A stretch of DNA of 51,993 nucleotides from an uncultured Collinsella sp. (GCA_900551665.1 URWW01000008.1:1-51993), one strand, 5' to 3'. Positions 27,094 to 35,771 are shown, counted from the stretch's first letter. Program-made: numbers and translations. The notes: a model not told the origin generated them from the letters alone.

Positions 27094-27831
27094 CTACGCG
27101 ATGCCCCATGTCGCCGCGGGCCCATCCGCAAACGGCGACGAGAAGTACAAGACATTCGCGAGGTCCCCCTCGAAATACACATAACCGCTCACCGTTCCGC
27201 CTGCGGACAGGTCACCGTAAGAGAGCTCTTCGGCCGCCTCGGAATAATACGTCGCATCGCTCTGAACGCCGCTCGCGCTCTCCCCCTTCCAGTCATACGA
27301 GTTGAACGAGAGCGCTTCGTCGCTATTGTTCGAATACGTGACGCGAACGCCGGTCACGGTCGTGCCATCGTAGTTGGCCAGACCCGGCACGATCTCGTCA
27401 ACAGAAATCGTCATGCCGTTCGAGAGCTCGACGGACGCGCCAACCGACAGCTTCTTCCCACTGACAGGCTCGTCGGCCCTGGACTCCCCAGCATCATCGT
27501 CCGACGCATCTTCGGCCTGCGATTCCCGCACCGCCTGCGGGCCGTTCACGGCATCGTCAATCGCCGCACTGTACATACCTTGACTGGCGATAACCGCGAC
27601 GACCGAGATGACGTTCACGGCGATCGCAGCGATTGCAAGGCCCTTCCCCGCGCGTTTGCCGCGCATGCAGGCAACCAGGCCCACGATGGCGAGAACCGCC
27701 CCGACAAGCGCGGCGAAAAACGACATGTTGTTGATGATCGGCATCAAAGATGTCACAAGTGCGATGATTCCGAGCACCAGGCCGGCGATGGCAAGCCCCG
27801 ATCGAGGCCGTTTCGGCTGTTCAATTTCCAC
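27094..27831 (-). CDS. DUF4190-type membrane protein with DUF4352-like extracellular domain
   Basis: A 245-residue protein. Residues 12-80 hold three hydrophobic helices (AIAGLVLGIIALVTS, FFAALVGAVLAIVGLVA, GLAIAAIAVNVISVVAVIA) as in DUF4190. An acidic Asp/Glu/Ser linker (about 103-125) follows, then an outside beta-rich domain with VTYSNNSDEALSFNSYDW and GYVYFEGDLANVLYFSSP, resembling DUF4352. Such proteins are thought to be exposed, ligand-binding or immunomodulatory in related bacteria, but no function is established. It is monocistronic, with a hairpin downstream. Confidence 0.7.
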   Translation of the reverse strand: MEIEQPKRPRSGLAIAGLVLGIIALVTSLMPIINNMSFFAALVGAVLAIVGLVACMRGKRAGKGLAIAAIAVNVISVVAVIASQGMYSAAIDDAVNGPQAVRESQAEDASDDDAGESRADEPVSGKKLSVGASVELSNGMTISVDEIVPGLANYDGTTVTGVRVTYSNNSDEALSFNSYDWKGESASGVQSDATYYSEAAEELSYGDLSAGGTVSGYVYFEGDLANVLYFSSPFADGPAATWGIA

Positions 27832-28024
27832 GTTTTCCCTCCCATTGCAGCGGTTTTTCCTTCAAACCACTTCGGCGATGCCCATTATCTCCACCCCTGC
27901 GCGCCATTTCATTAGCTACGAGCTAAGGGGCGAGGCGAGCCCTCTACACGCAAACGAGCTACCATGAGACGAGTCAACACTTTTGTGCGCCGCACGCGCG
28001 CTCCCTCGAAAGGCGGTTATCCCT

Positions 28025-28387
28025 ATGAAGCTCGCAGTTCCCTCCGTCGGCGGAGGCGGCCTGGACGCCCAGCGCTCGGCCCACTTCGGCCACGCCGATT
28101 GCTTCACGATTCTGAACATCGAGAACGGTGCCGTCGCGCTCGACGGCACCATCGCCAATCCCCCGCATGAGGAGGGAGGCTGCATGCGACCCGTGGGCAT
28201 CCTCGCCGACGCGGGCATCGACGCCATCGTCGCCGTGGGCATGGGTATGCGCCCCATGCAGGGATTCGCCGCAGCCGGCATCACCGTCTTGCACGACGCC
28301 GAATCCCCCACCGTGGGCGCCGCCGCTGAGCGAGTTGCCGCCGGCCAGCTCGAGGCCATGGGGCCGGAGCACGCTTGCCATCATTAG
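28025..28387 (+). CDS. NifX/NifB-type dinitrogenase iron-molybdenum cofactor domain protein
   Basis: A 120-residue single-domain protein of the dinitrogenase FeMo-cofactor family, starting MKLAVPSVGGGGLDAQRSAHFGHA. The HFGHADCF and AVGMGMRPMQGFAAAGI segments are typical. Small proteins of this kind occur widely outside nitrogen fixation and are thought to carry or sense iron-sulfur or metal clusters. The His/Cys-containing tail (EHACHH) could help bind metal. No nif genes are present in the window. AAAGGCGG lies about 10 nt before ATG 28025; the longer frame from 27983 lacks a site. Confidence 0.83.
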   Translation: MKLAVPSVGGGGLDAQRSAHFGHADCFTILNIENGAVALDGTIANPPHEEGGCMRPVGILADAGIDAIVAVGMGMRPMQGFAAAGITVLHDAESPTVGAAAERVAAGQLEAMGPEHACHH

Positions 28388-28409
28388 ATGGGCCATCTCG
28401 ACTGTCCGG

Positions 28410-28443
28410 GCCGAGCGCACATTCGCGCTCGGCCCTGTTTTCG
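28410..28443 (+). terminator. Rho-independent terminator after the NifX-like gene
   Basis: An 11-bp stem GGGCCGAGCGC with GCGCTCGGCCC, a 6-nt loop, and TGTTTT after it. Confidence 0.85.
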
Positions 28444-28459
28444 ATGAACGGAGGGCTCT

Positions 28460-28753
28460 GTGGCAAGCAGCAAAAGATCGGCGCGCGCCAAGCAGCGCGC
28501 GGCATTTGAGGCCGGGTTCGACGGAAACGCCATGGGCGACCTGTTCACACGCGAGCGGGAACGCGAAGACCGCCTCGACGCCGAACACGAGGCCGCGCTC
28601 CGCCGCAAAGCCTGCGAGTCCAAAAACCGCTACTCGAGCAAAGCGGAAGCGGAGAACGCTATAGCCGCATGCGCCGAGCATGGCCGCCGGGGCCTTTCGG
28701 CTTACCGCTGCCCCTACTGCAACGGATGGCACCTCACAAGCCATCCGAGGTAG
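28460..28753 (+). CDS. Small basic protein with a zinc-ribbon-like C-terminus
   Basis: A 97-residue protein starting at GTG behind GGAGGG. The N-terminal two-thirds is highly charged (many Arg, Glu, Lys) and probably helical. The end, YRCPYCNGWHLTSH, carries a CPYC pair and nearby histidines that could bind zinc. It is not assigned to a named family. The short distance from the preceding terminator suggests its own promoter or read-through. Start position is accurate to within a few bases. Confidence 0.6.
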   Translation: MASSKRSARAKQRAAFEAGFDGNAMGDLFTREREREDRLDAEHEAALRRKACESKNRYSSKAEAENAIAACAEHGRRGLSAYRCPYCNGWHLTSHPR

Positions 28754-28826
28754 AAGCGCGCGACCATCGCTCGGACGAGAGCCGCAAGCCACCGGCACTC
28801 AGACGCCGCCCACGGCCCTCTTGAAC

Positions 28827-29390
28827 TTAAGCGTGGTAAGGGCATTCGCTTCCGAGGCACGCCTTGTTCAACGACGCCACGGCGCACTCCGGCACCTGCT
28901 CACCGACCTTGAGACGCAACCCAAAATAGTCGTTAAACCATGGGACGGCCGTGCGAACGGCGATGCGCGAATCGCGTTTGCAGCAACGAGGCGACCCCGA
29001 CCGGGCGATGGCGGACAGGACCTCCGAGACCATGAGCTGCCCCTCGCTCCAACCCTCGCGGCGCAGGGGCGCATTGCCGGCTAGAACGGCGAATGCCATA
29101 CCGCACGAAGCTGCCGCCCCGCACACACCCCACTTCGCGCATGTAGCTCCCGGCACACATGCCGCACGGGAGTCGAGTTCGGCCAACGCCTCGGAAAGGC
29201 CGGCGCCGTCGTGGTAAACGGAATGCCACGCGCAGGTGAGCACCGAGGCGCCAACGAGGAAATGATGCACGGGTCCGAACGCGGCACAGCGCTCATCGGA
29301 CATAAGCGCCTCCAGCAGCGCCGCGGGATCTTCGCCCCGCCACGCCAAGCACACCTCGTGAACCCATGTCCTTTCGTCTGAGCTCGCCAT
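28827..29390 (-). CDS. DUF5714-family cysteine-rich protein
   Basis: A 187-residue protein from ATG 29390 (AAAGGCGGG upstream); a TTG 21 bases further up is possible. It matches DUF5714 by GPVHHFLVGASVLTCAW near 45, CAKWGVCGAAASCGMA near 90, PRCCKRDSRIAV near 138 and the ending ACLGSECPYH. The eleven or so cysteines, several paired, suggest metal or thiol chemistry, but no function is established for the family. It is divergent from an ArsC-ArsR fusion and both starts flank the operator at 29413-29456, so this gene is probably controlled by that ArsR and may take part in arsenic or metal response. Confidence 0.7.
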   Translation of the reverse strand: MASSDERTWVHEVCLAWRGEDPAALLEALMSDERCAAFGPVHHFLVGASVLTCAWHSVYHDGAGLSEALAELDSRAACVPGATCAKWGVCGAAASCGMAFAVLAGNAPLRREGWSEGQLMVSEVLSAIARSGSPRCCKRDSRIAVRTAVPWFNDYFGLRLKVGEQVPECAVASLNKACLGSECPYHA

Positions 29391-29412
29391 GTGGCCCGCC
29401 TTTCCGCTCAAG

Positions 29413-29456
29413 TATCGATATCTGTCGATATGTTATCATATCGACAGATATCGATA
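29413..29456. promoter_or_regulatory. Double dyad operator, probable ArsR site
   Basis: Arms TATCGATATCTGTCGATATG (29413-29432) and its exact complement (29437-29456) surround a 4-base centre, giving a 44-bp perfect palindrome. Each arm also holds its own TATCGA-N6-TCGATA dyad, the spacing typical of ArsR/SmtB dimers. It lies between the divergent DUF5714 and ArsC-ArsR genes. Confidence 0.8.
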
Positions 29457-29492
29457 TTGAGTAATTGCAGGTAGATATAGGAGGGTCAGGGT

Positions 29493-30191
29493 ATGGGCAA
29501 GCCAGTCGTGGCATTCGTCTGCACGCACAACGCCTGTCGGAGCCAAATCGCAGAGGCGATGGCGCATCAGTTCGCGGGTGATGTCATGCGCGCCTGCTCC
29601 GCGGGAACGCACCCGGTGAAGACCGTCAATCCCGATGCCGAGCGTCTGCTGGCAAGTGAATATGGCTTTGACGTTGAATCGCTCGAACCCAAGACCCTAT
29701 CAAGCCTGCCCGATGTCGACATCCTCATCACCATGGGGTGCGGCGTTGAATGCCCCTCCCTGCCGGCGATGTACCGTGAGGACTGGGGGCTGGAAGATCC
29801 AACCGGCAAGGACGATGACGCGTTCCTGCGCACGATGCGCGTCATCCAGCAACGCGTCATCGGACTCCGAGCCCGCATCGTGGCCGGCGAGTTCGACCGC
29901 GAGCGGCTCGCATCGAACCTCAAGGCACTGGGCGACCCCAACCGGCTCCGCATCGTCGAGCTGCTATGGGACGGCGAGGAGCAGTGCGCCTGCAACCTCC
30001 TCTCGGAGCTCGAGATCTCGCAGCCCACGCTCTCCCATCACATGGCGGCGCTCCGAGATGCGGGGATCGTCCGCGCCCGCAAGGACGGCCGTTGGATGCA
30101 CTACCAGCTCGACCATAATGTCCTCGATGCAATCGCCGCGCTGCTCGGACAGAGCATCGCCTACCGCGCATGGGAGGATCCAGAGGAGTAG
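29493..30191 (+). CDS. arsC: Arsenate reductase (ArsC) - ArsR repressor fusion
   Basis: A 232-residue fusion. Residues 1-130 are a low-molecular-weight phosphatase-type ArsC: the CX5R loop C10-THNAC-R16, Cys82-region ITMGCGVECP and DWGLEDPTGKDDDAF with the general acid Asp. Residues 135-232 are a winged helix of the ArsR family: LKALGDPNRLRIVELLWDG, EEQCACNLLSELEISQPTLSHHMAALRDAGIV. The CAC in helix 3 resembles the CVC arsenite-sensing site. The protein would reduce arsenate to arsenite and sense the product, repressing its own promoter through the 44-bp palindrome. No ArsB/Acr3 pump is nearby. AGGAGG lies about 9 nt before ATG. Confidence 0.9.
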   Translation: MGKPVVAFVCTHNACRSQIAEAMAHQFAGDVMRACSAGTHPVKTVNPDAERLLASEYGFDVESLEPKTLSSLPDVDILITMGCGVECPSLPAMYREDWGLEDPTGKDDDAFLRTMRVIQQRVIGLRARIVAGEFDRERLASNLKALGDPNRLRIVELLWDGEEQCACNLLSELEISQPTLSHHMAALRDAGIVRARKDGRWMHYQLDHNVLDAIAALLGQSIAYRAWEDPEE

Positions 30192-30440
30192 GCAGCGCGT
30201 TCAGACATCAGCCAATCGAGCGGCAGACGCTTGCCGGACATCGGGCACCCAACCATCTCATACCCGCCGGCAAGGCGATGGACCGTCGGCTTCGGCCGTG
30301 CTACACTCACCCTCGCCCGCCCGATGGATTCGGGCCCCATGCGAGGGCACCACCGCGAAGAGACAAGGCGACCATGCGCTTTTAGACATCCACCTCAACG
30401 ATTCTGTTGGCCTCCGATCAAACAAGGAGGGGATGTCTTT

Positions 30441-31964
30441 ATGCAACTCGCACTCTCGCGTGTGACCTACACGCACCCCGCAGCGCAAGACCCCATTTTG
30501 AATAGCGTGACCATTGCCTTCCCGCAAGGCTGGACCGGGCTTTTGGGCGACAACGGCTGCGGCAAGTCCACCCTCGCCAAAATCGCCTGCGGCCTTCTGA
30601 AACCCGACTCGGGAGCGGTTTCGGGCAATCTGCTCGCCGCCTACTGCCCACAGGAGGCAGACGAAGCGCCCGCGATCCTGGCGGACTTCGCGCTCGACTT
30701 TGGCCGCGAGGCCCGTAGTCTCCGCAAACGCCTGAGTCTCACCGATGACATGCCCTGGCGCTGGGACGAGCTCAGCTTCGGCGAGCGCAAGAAGCTGCAG
30801 ATCGCCTGCTCGCTCTGGCAACGACCCGATGTGCTCGCTGTGGATGAGCCGACCAATCACCTCGACCGCGAGGCCCGTACCCAACTGACAGGACTGCTGG
30901 CCAGCTTCACCGGCGTCGGCATCCTCGTGAGTCACGACCGCGAGCTGCTGGATGCGCTCGCATCGCGCTGCGCGTCGTTCGAGGCAAGTGGGCACCGCGG
31001 GGAGACTCGCATCGTCATCCGTCCCGGCGGATACTCGCAAGCAAGCAGCCAGGCGGAACGCGAGCGAATGACCGCGATAGACGAACGAAAGAGGGCGAAG
31101 GATCATCTCGCGCGCCTTTCCGCTGAGCGCGAGCAGCGCGCTCAGGAGGCTGCGCGGGCGGATGCCAGGCGCTCGAAACGGGGGCTCGACCCCAAGGACA
31201 AAAGCGCACGCGCCAAGATCGACCTCGCCATCTTTACGGGCCAGGACGGAGCCCGCGGCAAGCTGCTGCGACAGATGGACGGGCGTATGGCCGCGGCGCA
31301 AGACAGGGCTGCCGCGACGTTCGTACCCAAGCGCTACGATGGCAGCCTGTTTCTGAACGCCAAGCCCAGCCCCCGCAAGACCGTGCTCCACATTCCCGCG
31401 GGCCGTATCCCGTGCGGCGAGAGCGAACTCGAGCTGCCGGAGCTCTTTGTGGGAAATACGGAGCGCATCGGCATGGTTGGGCCAAATGGTGCCGGAAAGA
31501 CCACCCTGCTCGACCATCTTCGCGCGCTCTTGCATCTGCAAGCAGAACACCGAGATGCGCACGCCCTCACAATCCTCGACATACCCCAAGAGCCGAGTCG
31601 GGAGCAACGGTCACAGATACTCGAAGAGGTCCGCTCCCTCTCCCCTACCGACCGCGGACATGTATTCAGCTGCGTGGCGCAGCTGAACTCAGAACCCGAC
31701 CGCATCATGGAAGGCGCTGCAACCAGCCCCGGTGAGCTGCGAAAACTGATGATTGCCCTCGGCCTGCTGGACGCCCCCGCGCTCATCATCATGGACGAGC
31801 CCACCAACCACCTCGACCTGCATTCGGTTGAGGCATTGGAGCAAGCGCTTGCGCAATTCGGAGGAGCGCTGCTCCTCGTGAGCCACGACCATGCGTTCCT
31901 GCGAGCGTGTACAAGCATCACCTGGGAAATCGAAGCGGGCGCGCTGACGGTGACGCAGCACTAA
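30441..31964 (+). CDS. ABC-F subfamily ATPase
   Basis: A 507-residue soluble protein with two ABC domains and no membrane segments. First site: GDNGCGKS (about 35-42), LSFGERKKLQ, DEPTNHLD. A charged coiled-coil linker lies about 190-270 (ERMTAIDERKRAKDHLARL). Second site: GPNGAGKT (about 350), SPGELRKLM, DEPTNHLD. ABC-F proteins act on the ribosome, as translation factors or to protect it from antibiotics; which applies here is unknown. ATG 30441 has AGGAGG (30425-30430) 10 nt upstream. A longer frame from 30231 is not conserved. The 249-base leader after the ArsC gene holds a TACACT -10-like site (30302-30307) and could contain attenuation signals, but none was resolved. Confidence 0.87.
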   Translation: MQLALSRVTYTHPAAQDPILNSVTIAFPQGWTGLLGDNGCGKSTLAKIACGLLKPDSGAVSGNLLAAYCPQEADEAPAILADFALDFGREARSLRKRLSLTDDMPWRWDELSFGERKKLQIACSLWQRPDVLAVDEPTNHLDREARTQLTGLLASFTGVGILVSHDRELLDALASRCASFEASGHRGETRIVIRPGGYSQASSQAERERMTAIDERKRAKDHLARLSAEREQRAQEAARADARRSKRGLDPKDKSARAKIDLAIFTGQDGARGKLLRQMDGRMAAAQDRAAATFVPKRYDGSLFLNAKPSPRKTVLHIPAGRIPCGESELELPELFVGNTERIGMVGPNGAGKTTLLDHLRALLHLQAEHRDAHALTILDIPQEPSREQRSQILEEVRSLSPTDRGHVFSCVAQLNSEPDRIMEGAATSPGELRKLMIALGLLDAPALIIMDEPTNHLDLHSVEALEQALAQFGGALLLVSHDHAFLRACTSITWEIEAGALTVTQH

Positions 31965-31966
31965 GC

Positions 31967-32090
31967 GTTTTGTTGCAGTGAACGAGCGGCAGATCGAGTA
32001 CCAAAACGATTCTCAAGAAGAAAACCGCAGGTAGTAACTTCGTGGATCATCGCGTCTACTTAGCAATCCCTTGGTCCACTGCAACAAAAC
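31967..32090. repeat. 124-bp inverted-repeat element
   Basis: GTTTTGTTGCAGTG (31967-31980) recurs as its exact complement at 32077-32090. The 96 bases between are AT-richer than the surroundings and noncoding. It lies between the convergent ABC-F and GMP synthetase genes, next to the latter's terminator. It may be a MITE remnant or a structured RNA. Confidence 0.6.
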
Positions 32091-32121
32091 AAGAAAGGCC
32101 GACCCTTGTGGGCCGGCCTTT
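32091..32121 (-). terminator. Terminator of the GMP synthetase gene
   Basis: AAAGGCCG and CGGCCTTT arms plus an inner CCC/GGG pair. On the minus strand the hairpin is followed by TTTCTTGTTTTG, part of which is the element's right arm. Confidence 0.8.
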
Positions 32122-32171
32122 CCCCCGTCGACGCGCGTTACGCGCGAAATACGACGAAGTGTCAGTTCAGA

Positions 32172-33155
32172 CTACTCAAATTCGATGGTCCCGCAGGGCT
32201 TCGGGGTGAGGTCGTACAGGACACGGCAGATGCCGTCGACCTCGGAGGCAATGCGGTCGCCGATCTTCTTGAGGAGCGCCCAGTCGAGCTCGGGCACCTC
32301 GGCGGTCATGGCGTCGACCGTGTTGACGGCGCGGATGAACGCCGGCCACTCGTAGAGGCGCTTGTCGTCCTTCACGCCGGTGACACGGAAGTCGGGCACG
32401 GACACGAAGTACTGCCAGACCTTGCCCTCGAGCCCGGCGGATGCGAACTCCTCGCGCAGGATCGCGTCAGCCTCACGCAGGGCCTCCAGGCGATCGCGGG
32501 TGATGGCGCCGAGGCAGCGCACGCCCAGGCCGGGGCCCGGGAAGGGCTGGCGCTCGACCATGTTCTCGGGCAGGCCGAGCTCGCGACCGACGACGCGGAC
32601 CTCGTCCTTGTACAGCAGGCGGACGGGCTCGCAGAGCTCGAACTGCAGGTCATCGGGCAGACCGCCGACGTTGTGGTGGGCCTTCACGCCGTCGGACTCG
32701 AGGATGTCGGGGTAGATGGTGCCCTGGGCGAGGAAGGAAACCTCGTCGCCGACCTTGCGGGCCTCCTCCTCGAACACGCGGATGAACTCGGCGCCGATGA
32801 TCTTGCGCTTGGCCTCGGGCTCGGCGACGCCGTCGAGCAGGGACAGGAAGCGGTCGGTGGCGTCGACGTAGACGAGGTTGGCGTCGAGCTGGTTGCGGAA
32901 CACGTCGACGACCTGCTCGGACTCGCCCTTGCGCATGAGGCCGTGGTTCACGTGCACGCAGATGAGCTGCTTGCCGATAGCCTTGATCAGCAGCGCGGCA
33001 ACCACGGAGGAGTCGACACCGCCGGACAGGGCCAGAAGGGCCTTCTTATCACCGATCTGCTCGCGGCAGGCGGCAACCTGCTCCTCGATAAAAGCCTGAG
33101 CGAGCTCAGGGGTGGTGATGCGGACCATGTCGTCGGGGCGCTTGTTCAGATCCAT
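32172..33155 (-). CDS. guaA: GMP synthetase ATP-pyrophosphatase subunit without amidotransferase domain
   Basis: A 327-residue protein that matches only the C-terminal two-thirds of the usual 510-530-residue GuaA. The P-loop LSGGVDSS is at about 43-50, then HVNHGLMRKGE, FLAQGTIYPDILES, HHNVGGLPDD and the dimerisation-domain ending CRVLYDLTPKPCGTIEFE. It adenylates XMP and converts it to GMP. The N-terminal glutamine amidotransferase is absent, and the ATG at 33155 with AAAGGAG 4 nt upstream shows this is the native start, not a truncation. It must use ammonia or a separate GuaAa-like glutaminase, an arrangement best known from archaea. No such partner gene is in the window. Confidence 0.9.
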   Translation of the reverse strand: MDLNKRPDDMVRITTPELAQAFIEEQVAACREQIGDKKALLALSGGVDSSVVAALLIKAIGKQLICVHVNHGLMRKGESEQVVDVFRNQLDANLVYVDATDRFLSLLDGVAEPEAKRKIIGAEFIRVFEEEARKVGDEVSFLAQGTIYPDILESDGVKAHHNVGGLPDDLQFELCEPVRLLYKDEVRVVGRELGLPENMVERQPFPGPGLGVRCLGAITRDRLEALREADAILREEFASAGLEGKVWQYFVSVPDFRVTGVKDDKRLYEWPAFIRAVNTVDAMTAEVPELDWALLKKIGDRIASEVDGICRVLYDLTPKPCGTIEFE

Positions 33156-33315
33156 GGGTCTCCTTTCAAGGGCGCGCGCAGCGGGCGCGACGGGACGTCT
33201 TGTAGGCGGGACGTCATATATCACACAGCATTATGCCTTTTCCGCGTGATAGATGCAGGAGAATCGCGCGGCAATGATACGATTTCCACCGTAGAAATCT
33301 TCAAAAGGAGGACCG

Positions 33316-34215
33316 ATGGTCACCCTATCCGACGCACGCATCGACGAGCTCATCGCCGAAGACGTGCCTTATATCGACCTGACCAGCCATATTCTGGGAA
33401 TCGACGCCCAAGCGGGAGCCATGGAGTACTTCACCCGCGAGGCCTGCGTGCTCGCCGGAGGCGAGGTCGCGTCGCGCATCGCCACCAAACTCGGATGCGT
33501 CGTCACCAACATCCTGCCCGACGGCACGGCGCTCGAGGCCGGCCAGTCGTTCATGACGATCGGCGGAACCGCCGCCCAGCTCCATCAGGCCTGGAAGGTC
33601 TGCCTCAACGTCTTCGACCATCTTTCCGCCGTGGCCACCAAGACCCGCGCGATGGTCGATGCCGCGCACGCCGCGAATCCCTCCTGCGAGATCCTTACCA
33701 CGCGCAAGAGCATGCCGGGCGTTAAGGACCTCCTCGTTGAGGCCACCATCGCGGGCGGGGCGTTCCCCCACCGCCTGGGCCTGTCCGAGACCGTCCTCGT
33801 GTTCGACCATCACCTCTCGTTCATGGGGGGAATCGACGCGTTCATCGAGCAGCTGCCCCAAATCCGTTCGCGTTGCATCGAGAAGAAACTGTTCATCGAG
33901 GTGAACGCCGAGCAGGCGCTCGCCCTCGCATGGCACAACGCCGCCTGCACGCGCGCCTGCGCCGCCTCGCGCGGGGCTGTTGCCTGGGCCGGCGTCGACG
34001 GCGTTCAGCTCGATAAGGTTGCGGTCGACGAGCTCGCCGAACTGGTGGGCAACCTGCGCGCGCTCGACCCGCGCCTCACCATCATCGCCGCCGGGGGCGT
34101 CAGCCCCGAAAACGCGGGCGAATATGCCGCCACCGGCGTGGACGGACTCGCCACCACCGCGCCCTTCACCGCCAAGCCCATCGACATGAGCGTCCGCATG
34201 CGACGCCTGGGATAG
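33316..34215 (+). CDS. modD: ModD-like phosphoribosyltransferase
   Basis: A 299-residue protein of the nicotinate/quinolinate phosphoribosyltransferase superfamily, closest by motif to ModD: EDVPYIDLTSHILGI at the start, LHQAWKVCLNVFDHLSAVATKT, TTRKSMPGVKDLL, GGAFPHRLGLSETVLVFDHH and AAGGVSPENAGEYAATGVDGLATT. ModD occurs with molybdate transport genes but its reaction is not settled. No mod transporter is nearby. AAAGGAGG lies 6 nt before ATG. The APC permease begins 6 bases after its stop, so the two form an operon. Confidence 0.8.
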   Translation: MVTLSDARIDELIAEDVPYIDLTSHILGIDAQAGAMEYFTREACVLAGGEVASRIATKLGCVVTNILPDGTALEAGQSFMTIGGTAAQLHQAWKVCLNVFDHLSAVATKTRAMVDAAHAANPSCEILTTRKSMPGVKDLLVEATIAGGAFPHRLGLSETVLVFDHHLSFMGGIDAFIEQLPQIRSRCIEKKLFIEVNAEQALALAWHNAACTRACAASRGAVAWAGVDGVQLDKVAVDELAELVGNLRALDPRLTIIAAGGVSPENAGEYAATGVDGLATTAPFTAKPIDMSVRMRRLG

Positions 34216-34221
34216 GAAACC

Positions 34222-35628
34222 ATGACCTCTTCCTCCAAGTCCGCCGCCGAAGGCTCCTCCGCCAACGCGGGCACCGCCGTCAACGCCGACGCGGCCCCAG
34301 TGAAGCGCTACTCGCTGTTCACCGCGATCTGCCTGATCGTGGGCATCTGCATCGGCTCCGGCATCTTCTTCAAGTCCGACAACATCCTCATCGCCACCGG
34401 CGGCAACGTCGCGCTCGGCGTCGCCATGATGCTGCTCGCCGCCACGACCATCATCTTCGGCGGCCTCACCCTGGCCCGCTTTGCCGCGCGCACCACCGGC
34501 CACGGGGGCCTGATCGCCTACGCGGAGGAATTCCTGGGCCCGCGCCGCGCCGCGTTCATCGGCTGGAACTTCACCTTTCTGTACATGCCCGTCGTCTGCT
34601 CCGTGCTCAGCTGGGTTGTGGGCGTGTACGCGTGCATGACCTTCAACCTGCCCGGGACGTTTGCCCGGCAGATGGGCATCGGCCTGGTCTTCCTGTTGGC
34701 TTGCACTGCGTGGAACATCCTGTGGCCCACCTTGAGCGGCTACTTCCAAAACCTCACCACACTGGCCAAGGCCCTACCGCTGGTGCTTGTAGGCGTGATC
34801 GGCCTCATGGTGAACGACCCGGTCGCTCAACTGAGCTCCGACATCGCCGCCGCCCCCGCAGCCGGCACCGCTTGGATCGCAGCCGCCGCGCCCATCGCCT
34901 TCGCCTTCGACGGCTGGAGCTCCGCGGTGAGCATCGCCCCCGAGCTCAAGGACGCACGGCGCAACCTACCCCGCGCCCTCGTCGCCGCGCCCATCATCAT
35001 CCTCGTGCTCTATCTGGGGTACTTCGTGGGTATCTCGTGCTTCCTCGGCCCGCAGACCGTCATCGAGGCGGGCGACGCCAGCCTCTCGCTCATGTTCGTC
35101 AAGCTCTTTGGCGAGCAAGCTGGCGCGCTGCCCAACGTCATCGCCTTCATCGCCGTGCTTGGAGGCGCCAACGGCATGGTGCTCGCAACCCTGCGCATGC
35201 CCCAGTCCCTGGCGCTTCACCACATGATGCCGTTCGAGCACACCGTGAGCCGCATGAACCAGACCCTGCGCTTCCCGGTGGTGAGCGCCGTGATCGCGCT
35301 CGCCACCACGTTGTTCTGGGTGGGGGTGCACACGGTGGTGAGCACTCTTGGACTGCTTCCCAACGGCGACATCTCCGAGGTCGTGGTGGCAATGACCATG
35401 CTGATCCTGCCGCTGTACTACATCGAGGCCCTGCGCGGGGCGCTGCGCGAGGATGCCCCCGCGCTCACACGCGCCCGCCGTGCCGCAGCACCGGCCATCG
35501 CGCTCGCCAGCTCGCTCGCCATCGGCCTGTCGAGCATCTCAGATCCCACGCGCTGGCCGTTCGTCGTCACCTTCACGGCGTTGCTCCTCGTGATGACCTT
35601 TGCGCTCACGCCCAAGCGGGACGCGTAG
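34222..35628 (+). CDS. APC-family amino acid permease
   Basis: A 468-residue transporter with about 12 helices. A 25-residue Ala/Ser-rich cytoplasmic tail precedes ICLIVGICIGSGIFF, the unwound helix-1 substrate site of APC transporters. FAFDGWSSAVSIAPELKDARRNLPRAL, near residue 230, is typical of the LAT/SteT-like amino acid exchangers. The substrate cannot be assigned. It is coupled to modD by a 6-base gap. Confidence 0.85.
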   Translation: MTSSSKSAAEGSSANAGTAVNADAAPVKRYSLFTAICLIVGICIGSGIFFKSDNILIATGGNVALGVAMMLLAATTIIFGGLTLARFAARTTGHGGLIAYAEEFLGPRRAAFIGWNFTFLYMPVVCSVLSWVVGVYACMTFNLPGTFARQMGIGLVFLLACTAWNILWPTLSGYFQNLTTLAKALPLVLVGVIGLMVNDPVAQLSSDIAAAPAAGTAWIAAAAPIAFAFDGWSSAVSIAPELKDARRNLPRALVAAPIIILVLYLGYFVGISCFLGPQTVIEAGDASLSLMFVKLFGEQAGALPNVIAFIAVLGGANGMVLATLRMPQSLALHHMMPFEHTVSRMNQTLRFPVVSAVIALATTLFWVGVHTVVSTLGLLPNGDISEVVVAMTMLILPLYYIEALRGALREDAPALTRARRAAAPAIALASSLAIGLSSISDPTRWPFVVTFTALLLVMTFALTPKRDA

Positions 35629-35637
35629 ACGTCCGGG

Positions 35638-35771
35638 GGCGCACGCCCCTCGCGGGCCTCGGCAAACGCGGCCTTCATGGTGGGGTTGTTCCGCGTGAGC
35701 TTGGAGATGCTGAGCCCCTGGGCTTTGTCGTTCACCAGACGTAGGTTGCTCTCGCTCGAGACCAGATTGCT
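35638..35771 (-). pseudogene. Remnant of a second DUF2130 gene (C-terminal end)
   Basis: On the minus strand, just after the NOSP-family stop, a frame reads NLVSSESNLRLVNDKAQGL then SISKLTRNNPTMKAAFAEAREG. The DUF2130 gene at 36238-37920 ends with the close relative NLISSENNLRLANDKAQGL, SIRKLTWGNKTMKAKFDEAREE. The remnant has no start and no upstream domains. It points to an old tandem duplication of the DUF2130 gene with the NOSP-family gene now between the copies. Confidence 0.78.

Noticed and set aside
30231..30440. Extended start for the ABC-F ATPase
   Set aside because: The extension is not conserved and ATG 30441 follows a strong AGGAGG.
33190..33275. TATCAC...GTGATA inverted repeat between guaA and modD as a ModE site
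   Set aside because: The spacing and sequence do not match the ModE consensus, and no other molybdate genes are present.
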